Positions 45,386 through 58,371 of a DNA stretch of 64,000 bases are shown piece by piece. The DNA is from Cryptomeria japonica (Eukaryota > Streptophyta > Pinopsida > Cupressales > Cupressaceae). The translations under genes and the position numbers were made by a program. The DNA lies in NCBI RefSeq assembly GCF_030272615.1, contig NC_081411.1:156450971-156514970 (forward strand), written 5' to 3'. The notes beneath the pieces were generated by a model. The model was not told the DNA's origin. It ran no database searches and saw nothing but the letters and a program-made list of their open reading frames with translations. Numbering within the stretch: position 1 is the stretch's first letter; every line of letters begins with the position of its first letter.

Positions 45386-46450
45386 TGTTGGCATTTTTGT
45401 ATAGTTTTGTCATTGATGTCAACACCTACTAAACACTTATCAACTCTGGCACTTTGGAGAATCAGCAACATTCACTGGCAAGCAAGTGACTCACGCAGAG
45501 TCACCGGTATTTGGTATACCGGCAAGATATAATGATCACCGACACTTGGAATGATATGGAAAACACTTGGTTATGTCAAAGACATTATGTGGACACTTTG
45601 TCCTGGAGTTTTGTTTATTGGTACGTTAGCATTTGCGTATTTGTTGTTACCGACAAATAGGTCCAGGGTTACACCGACAGGTTTATCTTTTCCAGATCAG
45701 CATGGCACACTATGGAGATGATTAATTATTGTTGTAAATACATTAAGCCGACATGTTGAATCAGTTATTTCATCTGATATTGTATTGTTTGTAAAATGTT
45801 TTTATTGTAATATCTTGTAGAGACGACCTACTAAAATTGGTCTTAGGTTATGGTATAAATGTAAGATTTTATTTGTAAGATCAAGTGTGGAATGCGAAAA
45901 AAGGATTGTGTGAAGGTATATACGAGAATAAGCAGAGCTATACATGCAGACATCATTTGAAGATTGAAGAAGGGTTTTTCTGAAGACAATCAGAACTACA
46001 CTGGTACTGAATCCAACATATGAAGATGCTATTTTGTGCAGTACATTCTTATTGGATTTAACCATCCAACTGTAGTCAGTGTGATTCCCATTTTGTGATT
46101 GAGTAGTGAGCTCTAGGCACTTGGCCTTTCTACATGTGCAAACCCCATTTATGTACACTTACTATCTATAGTAGTATCATCTGATTATGGGTAAGTTTTC
46201 CCACTGTGGTTTTTCCCCTTACAGGGTTTCCACGTACAAATATTGGTGGTATGTGTTGTGGATGACTTTGTCTTTATGTTTCTTGCACTAATCCTTACCG
46301 GCATAGCAATTAACTGTTAAATCTGTCTACCGGCATATTAAACTAGTTTACCGGTATTAAGCATTAAGTTGGTTAAGTTATTTTTGGTTTGAATTTATTA
46401 GACAACTAATTCACCCCCCCCCCTCTCTCAGTTGTCTCTGGGACCTAACA
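45386..46450 (+). repeat. C2 3' LTR
   Basis: TGTTGGCATTTTTGTATAG to GGGACCTAACA. Rich in ACCGG words like E3. Confidence 0.95.
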
Positions 46451-47525
46451 TGGACAACCCCTCGAAATTGAGTTAATAAGTGATAACCTAATAATTGATT
46501 AGGGGGTGAATAGTTTTAAATATTAAGTAAGATATTGTACCTCATGCATGGTTGAGTGCTCATATAGACTCAAGATGCAGTGGGAAGGTCTGGAATGGCA
46601 AACCGACCACCTTGTCTTCACAAATGGTTGGTAGGGTCCGCATGAGTCTTTTATGGAACCGAAGGTTCGGGAAAGGTTACCACGATAACCCAGGTTGGGG
46701 GTCGAGACCTATGGAGGCCTACCTAGGGTAACCATCACAAGCTATGTGATGACAATCTCTCCTTAGGGTCACTAGTGTATTGTGATGTTGAGTTCACCTG
46801 GAGTATTGTGGAGTCACACTTGTATTGTCGACCATGTTTTGCATGTGCTTGCTTTATGGTCTTCTGCTATCTCCTATCTACAGTGGGGTGGTTCCATTTT
46901 CGGATCACATATTCTGGTGGTAGTGCCACTTCCCATCAGATGTTTATGTTCATGCCTTCATGCGAGGATTGTCTTCACAGATATTCCCATGGTTCATGAT
47001 TTTTTTTTTATCATCTCATGTTGAATATTTTTGTACCTTTGAGACCTACATGGTCATTTGTATCAGTGGATTATGTTACCTTGGCAATTGGTAAAGATGT
47101 ACTTTCATATGTATTATTGGAAGCCATGTAATAGTTGATTCATGTAATCTTAGTTTATTTGGATGTTTAATTATATCAGTTATCTTTATTGAATGTGCAA
47201 ATGCTTTCTTGAAGAGAAATATATTGTAACACTTTCAATCTTCCAAATGATGAAATCTGTTGTATCAATATGATTTATTTGTATTCAATAGGTAATGATG
47301 GAAATTGTATGTTTTTTGAGTATCCTAAGATGGATAATTGGATTAACTTTAATAATGAAATTTAACCTTTCGAATAATTCTTTGTATTAGACTCCCGCTT
47401 GTGTAATAAACGTGCAATGTAGAAATTAAAGCACTTCATGTGGATTAAATTTTTAAAAAAAAATTATTTCACCCCTAGTTGCTTAGTTTGTGTGGTTCCT
47501 TTAGGGTTCTTGGCAAGGCATTACA
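46451..47525 (+). repeat. Athila-family LTR fragment, right part
   Basis: Continues the LTR of 38890-39845 after C2 and matches the reverse complement of 13361-14400 in order, ending GGCATTACA. The next bases do not match the G1 leader, so this was a 3' or solo LTR. Confidence 0.85.
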
Positions 47526-49138
47526 ATTAGTATATGCAAGATCTCCTCTTTGATAGTTCTTTTTGGGCCAATGCATGAAAATCCCTACGCTACAACTTGT
47601 ACAATGATGAACTATACTATTATCCTAATCGAATTATCCCCAATACACTTGACTAAGGGATCAAATTATGTACTGGCTTTCCCTAGAAAGCATGCATGTA
47701 AAATATGGAAGCATATAAAATGCACATGAATTATTTTATGAATGCCACCTGCAATATGATGCCGCCATTCTAATTTTGTTGCTAAAAATTAATAGGAAAT
47801 TTACAAAAGCTAGTATAATAAACATTGGAAGATATGAAAAGGTGCATCCTATCTTTAGAAACTTACTAGCCACTTTTTCCCTTTCTTTTTAAATAGAAAA
47901 ATAAAAATCCATGGGCAAAAATATGAGCGGCCAAGCACAAAGAGACAAAATAGCAAAAAATAAAAATAAAATTGAACCTATTGCAAACCATAGCATATTC
48001 CTATTTTTCCTTTGATGGCATGGATTACAACTTTCATAGTAGTTGCAAAAGCTAGACCAAAAATATTAGTCTTTTTCTTAGAGGGTAGGGAATGACAAAC
48101 TTCAACATGATGAAATCAAGATGGCTGGTTCCTTCAACCAACTTAGGAGCATATTTTGGATAGGCTATCTAAAATTCCTAAAAACTCAAATATTGGACAT
48201 AGGTACCCACCCTTGATTCATGTGGTCCCTTTGGCCTTTCCATCTATCTAGGGCTTTTGGGCACAACATTGAATAATAACAATTCATTCAAAATTTCCTC
48301 TAATAACTATCATTGTTGTAGTCTATAATGTAAAAATAAAAATTTGAAGGATTACTGTATGCTAGATTTAGGGTTAAATAACAACATGGACACGTAGGGT
48401 AATCAAAACCTTGATGATTTTTTGGAGCAAGAAGATTCTTTTGGCCTATACTGATATCACCACTATTTTTCCAATTGCTAGTAAGATTTTGAGGCCTAAT
48501 ATTGGAAGGTTTCAGAATCATCAAGGAAATATATGGAAAAAAAAAATTGAGAATGTAAGGACATGATTCTATTGATGACAATTCTTAATGGACTATGGAA
48601 GCTCTCCTTATTGTGACCAAGTGAACATAAAAATATCAAGTCGACAATGATCTCCATCTTCTTAGCCAAATTTATTTCTTATTGCTTATAAAATTTGGTA
48701 GGATGGTTCTTCTATTATGATGGTTCTATATTAGTTTGTCAATGATCTCTTCCTATTTCTTTCTTGACCTTTGGCTTTGAAGTCTTTCTTGTTTGATATG
48801 CTTTTATATATGAAAATAGACCATCATCCAATATCTTACTGATAAAAAAATTAACTATAAATATAAATATTCTTATTTTAAAAATATACAAATAAAATAT
48901 AATATATTTGTTATAATCTATAATATTTGATAATTCTCTTTGTTGTTTAGATTTCAGTAGAAATTTCAAAATTAAGAAAAGTGAGTATACTTTCAACTTC
49001 ATAATTTTAAGCCTAAATAATTAATTACAAAAGAAGAGACAAAACAAAGAGTTTTATAAAACATTCTATAAATTTTAAGCTTATTTTCATTTTCTTATAT
49101 TTTTCATATTAGGTGATTAATTGAGTTTAATTTCTCAT
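47526..49138. other. AT-rich intergenic DNA, no feature seen
   Basis: Only short chance ORFs. No repeat, LTR end or domain recognised. Confidence 0.6.
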
Positions 49139-49400
49139 ATTTTTAGAAATCAAATGACTAATTATTTAAAAAGAAAAAATTCATCTAAAAATTAAAGGTT
49201 TTCATATTATTATAGATATCTAGAATTAATTTTTTTTTAAAATTCTAATTAAAAATAAAAATAATTTTCAATATAAAATTTAAAAATTTTAAAAGGGCCT
49301 TCAAAAGTTAATATAAAAATTTCAAATACTCGCTAGCTATATATATAGAATCAACGTGAAAGAAAAAGATAAAATAAGTCTATTTTCTACTTAAATTTAA

Positions 49401-49703
49401 ACAATTGGAGTGTTCCTAATTTAGAATCCATTGTAATAGCTATTATTTAGGAATTGGAATAACATGTGGAAAAAAAGGGGGCTAGAAATAAGCACTTGGA
49501 CTCTGGAGTGTTCCTAATTTTGAATCTTTTGCTATTTTAATGGAGCAGATATTATTTAGGAATTGGAATAACTTGTAGAAAAAAAGGGGGCTAGAAATAA
49601 GTAGTTGGAGTGTTCCTAATTGAAAATCTTTTTCTATTTTAATGGAGTAGCTATTATTTAGGAATTGCATAAACTTGTGAAAAAAAAGGGGGCTAGAAAT
49701 AAG
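49401..49703. repeat. Three tandem ~105-bp units
   Basis: Each unit has GGAGTGTTCCTAATT, TATTATTTAGGAATTG and AAAAAAAGGGGGCTAGAAAT. Confidence 0.92.
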
Positions 49704-50329
49704 AGCAACTATATATTTGTTTATTTCTATTTTTTTTTCGTAAAATTTTAAGTGCACACATTATTACTAATATTATTAATACTAATTTAAAAATGTTTGT
49801 TCAAAAAAAATAAAATAAATAAATACTCATAGGACCATGGTTCCACAAATGTTGCCTAAAAATACTGAGGACTGTTGCTACCAAAAATGAGCTAAGTAGC
49901 GACATGAAAACATGCCCTAATATTAGATCTTGAACTTGAACAAAAGTTGTAGTTGATCATAGCATAACATGTCTTTTTAAATACAATTTCATATCAAAAA
50001 ATAATTAATTTTAATATTTATGTAAATGTTAATAACTAACAATTGCACCTTAGTGTGCAATGGGTGTGTCGAAGAGGTGTGGGAGGTCAATTAGGGAAAA
50101 AATTGGTCAATTTGTTACATAAATTTGTGTAGTACATGGGATCAATTGGTAGGCCAAATTTAGAAAATAGTGTTGCTTGTGTAACAAAGATCTCAACAGA
50201 GAAGTGATAGTTTCAAATCCACTTTGCATCCTCTTACAATATTCCAATTATAACTAAAACACAAAAATTTAATTAGGAAGATAATCAAGTTTCATAATCA
50301 ATAGGCTCATTTTATGTTTATAATTAGGT

Positions 50330-51235
<906 letters not shown>

Positions 51236-52104
51236 TAAAAATTTAAAGATAATTATTCTACATTAAATTTAAATTTAACAACACAAATGTATAAATTAAA
51301 TTAATTCTATATCTTTTAAAATTATTATTTGTAACTTCATAAGACAAAAATAATTAAAAGTAAATGTTAACTTAATGTAAATTAAATCTTAAGAGAAGAA
51401 GATGATAATTAGAATAATTTAATAAAAAACAAGGTAGAATATCCTAATAAAAGAAGATTAAATTAAAACATATTCTTATGAAAAGAAGATAGAAATAAAA
51501 GATAGATTTGAAATTCAAAAAATAAATATTCTACAATAATTAAAATTTTAATAAAAGAAATAACTATAAATTAAATGAATTCTAATAATTCTAAATTATT
51601 ATTGATAATTTCATTAAAAAACATAAATAATTAAAATAGTATTTTCACTTAATGAAAAATTAATTTTTTCTTTTTTCTAAACTTTAAAAAAATTGGAATA
51701 TTCAAATAAAAAAGATACCATTAAAAGATATTATTATTAAAAAGATAAAATAATAGATTTTTCTTTTGTACACATTTTTTTCCTAATTAATCATATTAAA
51801 ATATGTTTTTAATTTTTAAAAATTAATTTTAATGTAACATAAGATTGAGATTAATTCAATCTCTTGCATCCTTGTAATCAATTTTGAACCATTGATTTCA
51901 ATAAATTAGTTGCAAAATTCATATAAATATGCCTTCCCCATACGAAATACACTAATAAATATTTTTAAAAAAAGAGATTTTATTTAAAATCTTTGCAATT
52001 GAAATTATGGAATAAAAATCAGATTAATCCGAAGATATCAAGAAACGGCTACTTTTTCGGAGAGTTTTTTCTCGCGTATAATTAGCTGTAAGAAACAGCA
52101 TAAA

Positions 52105-53039
52105 TATTTAGAAATCAAATGACTAATTCTTTATAAAGGAAAAAGTCATCTAAACAATTAAAGGTTTTTATATTATTATAGATACCTAGAATTAACTTTT
52201 TTTTAATTTTAATTATAAATTAAAATAATTTTCAATATTAACTTTTATATTTTTAAAAGGGCCTTTAAAAGTTAATATAAAAATTTCAAATACTCGCTAG
52301 CTATATATATAGAATCAACATGAAAGAAAAAGATAAAATAAAATTATAATGAGGGGCTGTCTACAAGCTCCTAAAGGAGAATAAACAAGCACTGCAAGTA
52401 AACTAAGAAAAAAGACTATATTAATCCCAAGTTTTCATGGGGTTGATGAAGTCTATTTTCTACTTAAATTTAAACAATTGGAGTGTTCCTAATTTAGAAT
52501 CTGCTGCAACAACTATTATTTAGGAATTGCAGAAATTGTCATTTAACCTTGTCCAACATAATTTCATATCAAAAAATAATTAATTTTAATATTTATGTAA
52601 ATGTTAATAACTAGCAATTGCACCTTAGTGTGCAATGGGTGTGTCAAAGAGGTGTGGGACATCAATTAGGGCAAAAACTGGTCAATATTTTACATAAATT
52701 TGTGTAGTACATGGGATCAATTGGTAGGCCAAATTTAGAAAGTAGTGTTGCTTGTGTAACAAAGATCTCAATGGAGAAGTGATAGTTTCAAATCCACTTT
52801 GCATCCTCTTACAATATTCCAATTATAACTAAAACAAAAAAATTTAATTAGGAAGATAATCAAGTTTCATAATCAATAGGCTCATGTTATGTTTATAATT
52901 AGGTGAGAGGGAGAGAAAGGTAGAGGGGGGGATAAGCAAGACAAAAAGAGGAGAGAAAGATGGAGAAAAGGAGAGAGATATGGAAGGAAAAAGAGAGAGA
53001 AGATATATGATTAGATAGATGTGGAAGCTCAAAAAATAA

Positions 53040-53099
<60 letters not shown>

Positions 53100-54356
53100 G
53101 TTTAAAAGGAGGATTAGGGAGAGAAAAAGAGGGAGAGAGAGAGATGGATATATAGAGGGAGACATGTATACAGATAGAGGGGGAGAGAAATATAGAGGTA
53201 GAAAGGAAGATAGAGTGAGAAAGGAAGAGGATAAAATAGAAAGAGAGATAAAGAGATCTAGAGTGAGAGATAAAGATATAAAAATAGGGAGATAAAGAGG
53301 TCTATAGAGGAATATTGAGAGATAAAGAGATATATAGTGGTGGTGAGATAGAGTGATAGAGATATTAGGCGACATAGAGAGAGTGAGAGAAATATGGGGA
53401 GATAGAGGAAGAGATACACATATATTGGAAGAGGAGCGAGAGATAGATATATACCAGAAGAGAAAGGGAGAGAGAGGTAGTGATAAAGAGATAGATAATA
53501 GGATACAGAGAGAATGAGGGACACAGAGATAGGGATAAATAGAGATAGAGATAGAGGGAAGGAGGGAGAAACAAGGAGTGTGTGTTTATGAGTTAGAGAG
53601 AGAATAAATAGAGAGAGATAGAAAAATAAAAATTTAAAGATAATTATTCTACAAAAATAATTAAAAGTAAATGTTAACTTAATGTAAATTAAACCTTAAA
53701 GAGAAGAAGATGATGATTAGAATAATTTAATAAAAAATAAGATATAATATCTTAATAAAAGAAGATTAAATTAAAACATATTCTTATGAAAAGAAGATAG
53801 AAATAAAAGATAGATTTGAAATTCAAAAAATAAATATTCTACAATAATTAAAATTTTAATAAAACAAATAACTATAAATTAAATGAATTCTAATAATTCT
53901 GATTTATTATTTATAATTTCATTAAAAACCATAAATAATTAAAATAATATTTTCACTTAATGAAAAATTAATTATTTAAAAAAAAACAAAAAAAAATTAA
54001 TTCTTTCTTTTTTCTAAATTAAAAAAAAATTGGAATATTCAAATAAAAAAGATACCATTAAAATATATTATTATTAAAAAGATAAAATAATAGATTTTTC
54101 TTTTGTACACATTTTTTTCCTAATTAATCATATTAAAATATATTTTTAATTTTTTAAACTTAATTATAATGTAACATAAGATTGAGATCAATTCAATCTC
54201 TTGCATCCTTGTAGTCAATTTTGAACCATTAATTTTAATAAATTAGTTGCAAAATTCATATAAAATATGCCTTCCCCATAACAAATACACTAACAAATAT
54301 TTTTTTTTAAAAAGAGATATTTTATTTAAAATCTTTGTAACTGAAATTATGGAATT
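52105..54356. repeat. Right copy of the tandem duplication
   Basis: See 49139-52014. Carries an extra ~105 bp (52345-52450, starting near GAGGGGCTGTCTACAAGC) absent from the left copy, and a shorter microsatellite (53041-53100). Confidence 0.9.
52905..53635. repeat. Second GA-rich purine tract
   Basis: Counterpart of 50330-51235 in the right copy, about 180 bp shorter. Confidence 0.95.
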
Positions 54357-54496
54357 AAAATATTGGAATCCTTTGACCGCCGTCAAACAACTCAACTGCA
54401 AGCCAGTTTTTTCGCCTGTGTTTGATTAAGTCAATCCATTGCATCTGTGTGTATTGTTTATTAAACTACTGAACCGACAATACATTAGTATATTTG

Positions 54497-54740
54497 AACA
54501 GAATAATTTTCACGGTTGAAGTCGATGGAAATCAAGTTATACAATTATGCCGACAAAACCACCAAAAATTAGTCTGAAAGGACTGATTATATTAAACTAT
54601 TTGAACAGAATATTTTTCACTTTGAAGTCGATGTTTCATCAACTTTAAAATAAAATCTGATTAAATTTCATCTGAGTTCTTAATTTATACTATTATTCCG
54701 ACAAAAGCAGACAAAAAATGTAGTCTGAAAGGACTGATAG
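54497..54740. repeat. Two-copy repeat upstream of the zinc-finger gene
   Basis: Both copies contain GAACAGAATA, TTTTCAC...TTGAAGTCGATG, CCGACAAAA and TAGTCTGAAAGGACTGAT (near 54572 and 54720). The last word is itself partly palindromic (AGTC...GACT). Located 230-470 bp before the start codon. Confidence 0.75.
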
Positions 54741-54921
54741 CCTTCAGAAGTTTATTTTAAACCTTAAAATATAATACTACAATTAGAGCTATACTGAATT
54801 TTAAGAAAAAACATTGAGTGGGATGAAATCAGACTCAGCTACAAAATCCATCCATGAATGCTGCAAAATTCAACAAAATCTCAAACTTGTATTACCTACT
54901 CGTCTTGTTTGGACTTTTTTA

Positions 54922-54931
54922 TCTATAAAAG
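54922..54931 (+). promoter_or_regulatory. TATA box of the zinc-finger gene
   Basis: TCTATAAAAG, 34 bp before the first ATG. A start site about 30 bp downstream would leave a leader of only ~10 nt, or translation may begin at a later ATG. Confidence 0.5.
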
Positions 54932-54964
54932 AAATAGATAAAATTCAATTCCGCGCTTCATACC

Positions 54965-55534
54965 ATGGCATTTTCAACAGGAGCTCAGCCCCCGCAACAG
55001 CAATTTTTTAGCAGCACTGTGGGATTTATGGCTCGACGCAATAGGTCCAAGCGTTTCAGGCCTTACTTTTCAGAAAGAGAAGCACAAGAAGAGAAAGACC
55101 ACCAACAGCTGGCTGCTTATTCACTAATGATGATCTCTCATGCTCATGGAATGACCTCTCCTCTACCCATATTAAGCTTTCTTAGCAAGAGGAAATCCCA
55201 AAGGCTTTTGGAGGGTTTTAATTTTGAGGCAGATTCCCCAAAAATGCTGAGGCTGAAGGAGGAGAGTGAGAAGAGATACAATTGCAAGGGATGCAGAAAG
55301 AAGAAATTCATGTCTTTACAAGCTCTGGGTGGCCAAAGGGAAAGCTTATATAACATGTCAAAGAAATTTTATGACAACAAAAACGTTGCCTCTTCTTCTG
55401 CAAAGGAAAAGCTTCATATATGCCCGATTTGTGACAGGGGTTTTAGGAGCGGGAGATCCCTGGGTGGGCACAAGAGGGCTCACAGAAGATATATCTATAT
55501 AGATGCAATGTCACCACCTCAAGCACTTTTCTAA
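54965..55534 (+). CDS. ZAT-like Q-type C2H2 zinc-finger protein, one finger degenerate
   Basis: Intact single-exon ORF of 189 residues; ATG in good context (ACCATGG). Domains: a basic nuclear-signal-like RRNRSKRFRP (24-33); an L-box-like segment DHQQLAAYSLMMISHAHG (45-62); finger 1 with Cys107 and Cys110 and QALGGQ (119-124) where the family has QALGGH, and no following His in the normal place; finger 2 complete, CX2CX12HX3H (Cys153, Cys156, His169, His173) with RSLGGHKRAH. No EAR (DLNL-type) repressor motif at the C-terminus. ZAT proteins are plant nuclear transcription factors, often stress-linked and single-exon, with two fingers. Loss of the finger 1 ligands suggests a diverged one-finger protein or an early pseudogene. 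An alternative start is Met22. Confidence 0.85.
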   Translation: MAFSTGAQPPQQQFFSSTVGFMARRNRSKRFRPYFSEREAQEEKDHQQLAAYSLMMISHAHGMTSPLPILSFLSKRKSQRLLEGFNFEADSPKMLRLKEESEKRYNCKGCRKKKFMSLQALGGQRESLYNMSKKFYDNKNVASSSAKEKLHICPICDRGFRSGRSLGGHKRAHRRYIYIDAMSPPQALF

Positions 55535-56400
55535 CTGCATTACACTTCTGCTAGGATCGTAAACATCTGTTCCGCAACTTGATTCAATTGATGATTCATT
55601 CGAATTAGCGATTTCATCATTTATAGTTGTGGGTTCTCAAGTCATATTCATGTATATTCTTTTCTATCTATACAATATCTAGTTATGAACAATGCCCATT
55701 ATAAAGTTATTTAAGTATTCTTGGGGCATCTTTTGTTCCCTGTTATCATTCCTTTGTTTAAACTAAAAGTTATTATCTGTTATTTCTGAGTTAGATTGTT
55801 TACGTGTTTTTATATTAATATTGTGATCTATCATCAAGATGTATGAAATAAGATTAGACTTGAACAAAATATTGTAAGTTTTGACTTTCTTATGGGTCAA
55901 ACGTTTTATTTCCGTTTTCATTTTCCATTGTGTTCAAGTCAGAAATGGTTATCCATCCATCAAGATGCACTATGGCATCAATGGTTGGATGCCACATAAT
56001 ACAACTTTTGACTTATCATCGATTAAGACTATTATTATTCATTTGAGATGATGGCACAGTGAAGAATGAATAAGCTGCAAATGGTCCTCATCCATGAAAA
56101 GTAAAAAATTCAGTTATGTAGCATCCAACCATAGATACCATGGTGCATCATAATGATAGAATGTTTCTATTCACTTTACTATCATGGGTGTCATGGTTGT
56201 CCTATTATAATTAAGTTTATACTTTTTCATAACTCCCTTCCCATCCAATCTACAGTCACATTCACTAAAATTTGATTTATTTTTACTATTTATCTCCAAC
56301 CTACTATTTAACTCATTTACCTACTATTTAACTCATTAAAAAAGTAAAAATTGTGACCTATAAATTCTTTGTTGGTGAGGGTAGAGAGAAAACACCATGC
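55535..56400. other. Downstream region of the zinc-finger gene, no other gene seen
   Basis: AT-rich; includes AATAAGA-like candidate poly(A) words near 55847. No domain or repeat recognised. Confidence 0.5.
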
Positions 56401-56630
56401 AACTGATTTTAATCATGGTGGAGGTTCTCAGTCCCTTGCAAGACTTCTAAGTTGCAATCAAGCAAAACAATATTAGTGAGTTGACATAATTGTTGAAAAT
56501 AGTATGAAACTTTACAACTGATTTTAATCATGGTGGAGGTTCTCAGTCTCTTGCAAGACTTCTAAGTTGCAATCAAGCAAAACAATATTAGTGAGTTGAC
56601 ATAATTGTTGAAAATAGTATGAAACTTTAC
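56401..56630. repeat. Two tandem 115-bp units, nearly identical
   Basis: 56401-56515 and 56516-56630, by eye one difference (CAGTCCC/CAGTCTC). Confidence 0.97.
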
Positions 56631-57542
56631 AGTGAAATTATGCTGATAATTTTATGCAAACAAATAAATAGATAACAATAAATGAAAGACTGAGATGGAT
56701 AACAAAATAAATGCAAACCATAACTCAATGATTAAGTGAAGAAATCCTTTCAGAAAAAAAAAAAACTTCAGATCTGTTAGCCCTGTTTTTAAATTTATCA
56801 ATTTTAATTTTTTTGTGTCAATAATCCTCAAAATGAGAGCTCCCAAGTTGATTGTGCACCACCTTGATCAAGTTAATGTTGATGTCGAAGCTTAAATGGA
56901 AAACAAAGGAGCAACAAAATACCCTTACTCATGCAAACTTGATTCATTATCGGTTATTTTATTAAGGTTTAAAATCATTTCAAATGACCGATAAGTATAA
57001 ATATCCTCATGTTTTCGGTTGTTTTGCCAACTTGGCAAACTACTTGAAACTACCGATGGAATTTGCAAATTGATAATAAAATAAAATTATTGGCCCTTTG
57101 GTTTTGTCAACAAAGTAGCCTAAATCCACTGATCGGTGACTTGGACAAACTGTAAAAGAAGTTTAAAATTGCGGGATCACTTCACTTAACATATCATAGG
57201 TTGTCGGCGAATTGTATCGGTTTCGAAAGTGATCGATATGGTCAACACACAACATATCGGTAAGTTGGCTCGAGCAACAAAGAGACCGATATGATGAGCT
57301 TATAAAGCAACGAAGGAGGAGCGTCAAAACTGCATTGGCCACTTTTAAAAGTAGCACAAAACATTGATCCCAACGAAAGTTGGAATAGTGAATCGGCAAG
57401 TTGCGGCACTTGTGTAAATCAACGATGAGGAGGCATCAGAGAAGCGGCTACAAGGATATTGGTTTTGGTTCATTGCACATTCTTGTAAAATGACTAATCA
57501 TAGTCAAAACACCAGAATCATTTGACAAGAACTAGTTAAAGA
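56631..57542. other. Intergenic, no feature seen
   Basis: About 900 bp with scattered ATCGGT/ACCGAT words (56950-57400) but no repeat structure or coding homology that I can defend. Confidence 0.5.
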
Positions 57543-58371
57543 AGGTCATCTTACAAAATGCGATGATTGCAAGGTATGCATATTCGAAAGTTTGAAGCAA
57601 ATGCGATTGGCTGGTGTATAGCTGAATTCCACAACCTTTCCCCGCATCCTCTACGCCTATGCCGAAATAGCAGCTTCAGAAGAAAGGCAATTTGTTGAAA
57701 AAGTTTTAGAAACTTTATAGTTAAGGTAGAGCTGCAGTTGTGAAGCCGAACTCTACAATCTCTTCCCACATTTTCTCTATCAGCAAAAAATAAGGCATAT
57801 AACATCCATCAAAGCATAACAGAGGGAGGATTTTATCAGAAATTTAAGTGGGAAATGTTCTCAAAGACATGCCTGCAAGATGCGGAATCATTGACAAAGC
57901 ACATGAACTCTTTGACAGAATACCTCAAAGAGATATCATCCCAGGAATCAAAGTGAAATGATTGCGATAATATGTACAAAATAGATTTGTTGAAAAGATT
58001 TTAGAAACTTTCAAGCAAATGCAATTGCCCCGTTGAACATGCATGCAAAATATGGAAGGATAAAACAAGACGTGTGGAATGTTTGACAGAATGCCTCAAA
58101 GAGAGGTCACCGCGTGAAATGTGATGATATGTGCCAAATGGAGTTGTTGACATGGCTTTAGAAATGTTTAAGTGCAATTTGCAGGATTCGAAACCGTATT
58201 TTATGATCTTTGTCCATATTCTCTTCGGCTACACTGATGGCTATGCATATAATAGATTTGGTGAAAAGGCTTTAGAAACATTCATGCATATCCGGACTCC
58301 ACTTCTTTTGTCCTCCCGGGGCGGCTTGTAGAGACATTAACCTCTGGTACGGGGCGTGTACATCCATCAAA
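57543..58371 (+). pseudogene. PPR (PLS-type) protein pseudogene fragments
   Basis: Broken pieces of pentatricopeptide repeats in several plus-strand frames: an LKQMRLAGV-type helix followed by NSTTFPRILYAYAEIAASEE (57585-57685, one stop), a second KPNST piece near 57745, then MPARCGIIDKAHELFDRIPQRDI (57870-57945), a similar AKYGRI / FDRMPQRE piece near 58045-58105, and a PDSTSFVLPG-like end near 58300. These match the alternating helix pattern of organelle RNA-binding PPR proteins. Frameshifts and deletions between every repeat leave no functional ORF. Confidence 0.75.

Larger units (their letters stand above)
39846..46450 (+). mobile_element. C2: full-length, inactive Ty1/copia element
   Basis: 5' LTR (39846-40903), degenerate Met-tRNA primer site, gag, protease, integrase, RT, RNase H, PPT, 3' LTR (45386-46450). 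Target duplication TGGAT (39841-39845) and TGGAC (46451-46455), one C/T difference. It sits inside an Athila-family LTR. Gene order PR-IN-RT-RH is copia type. About nine in-frame stops, at least four frameshifts and a changed protease site make it dead. Confidence 0.95.
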
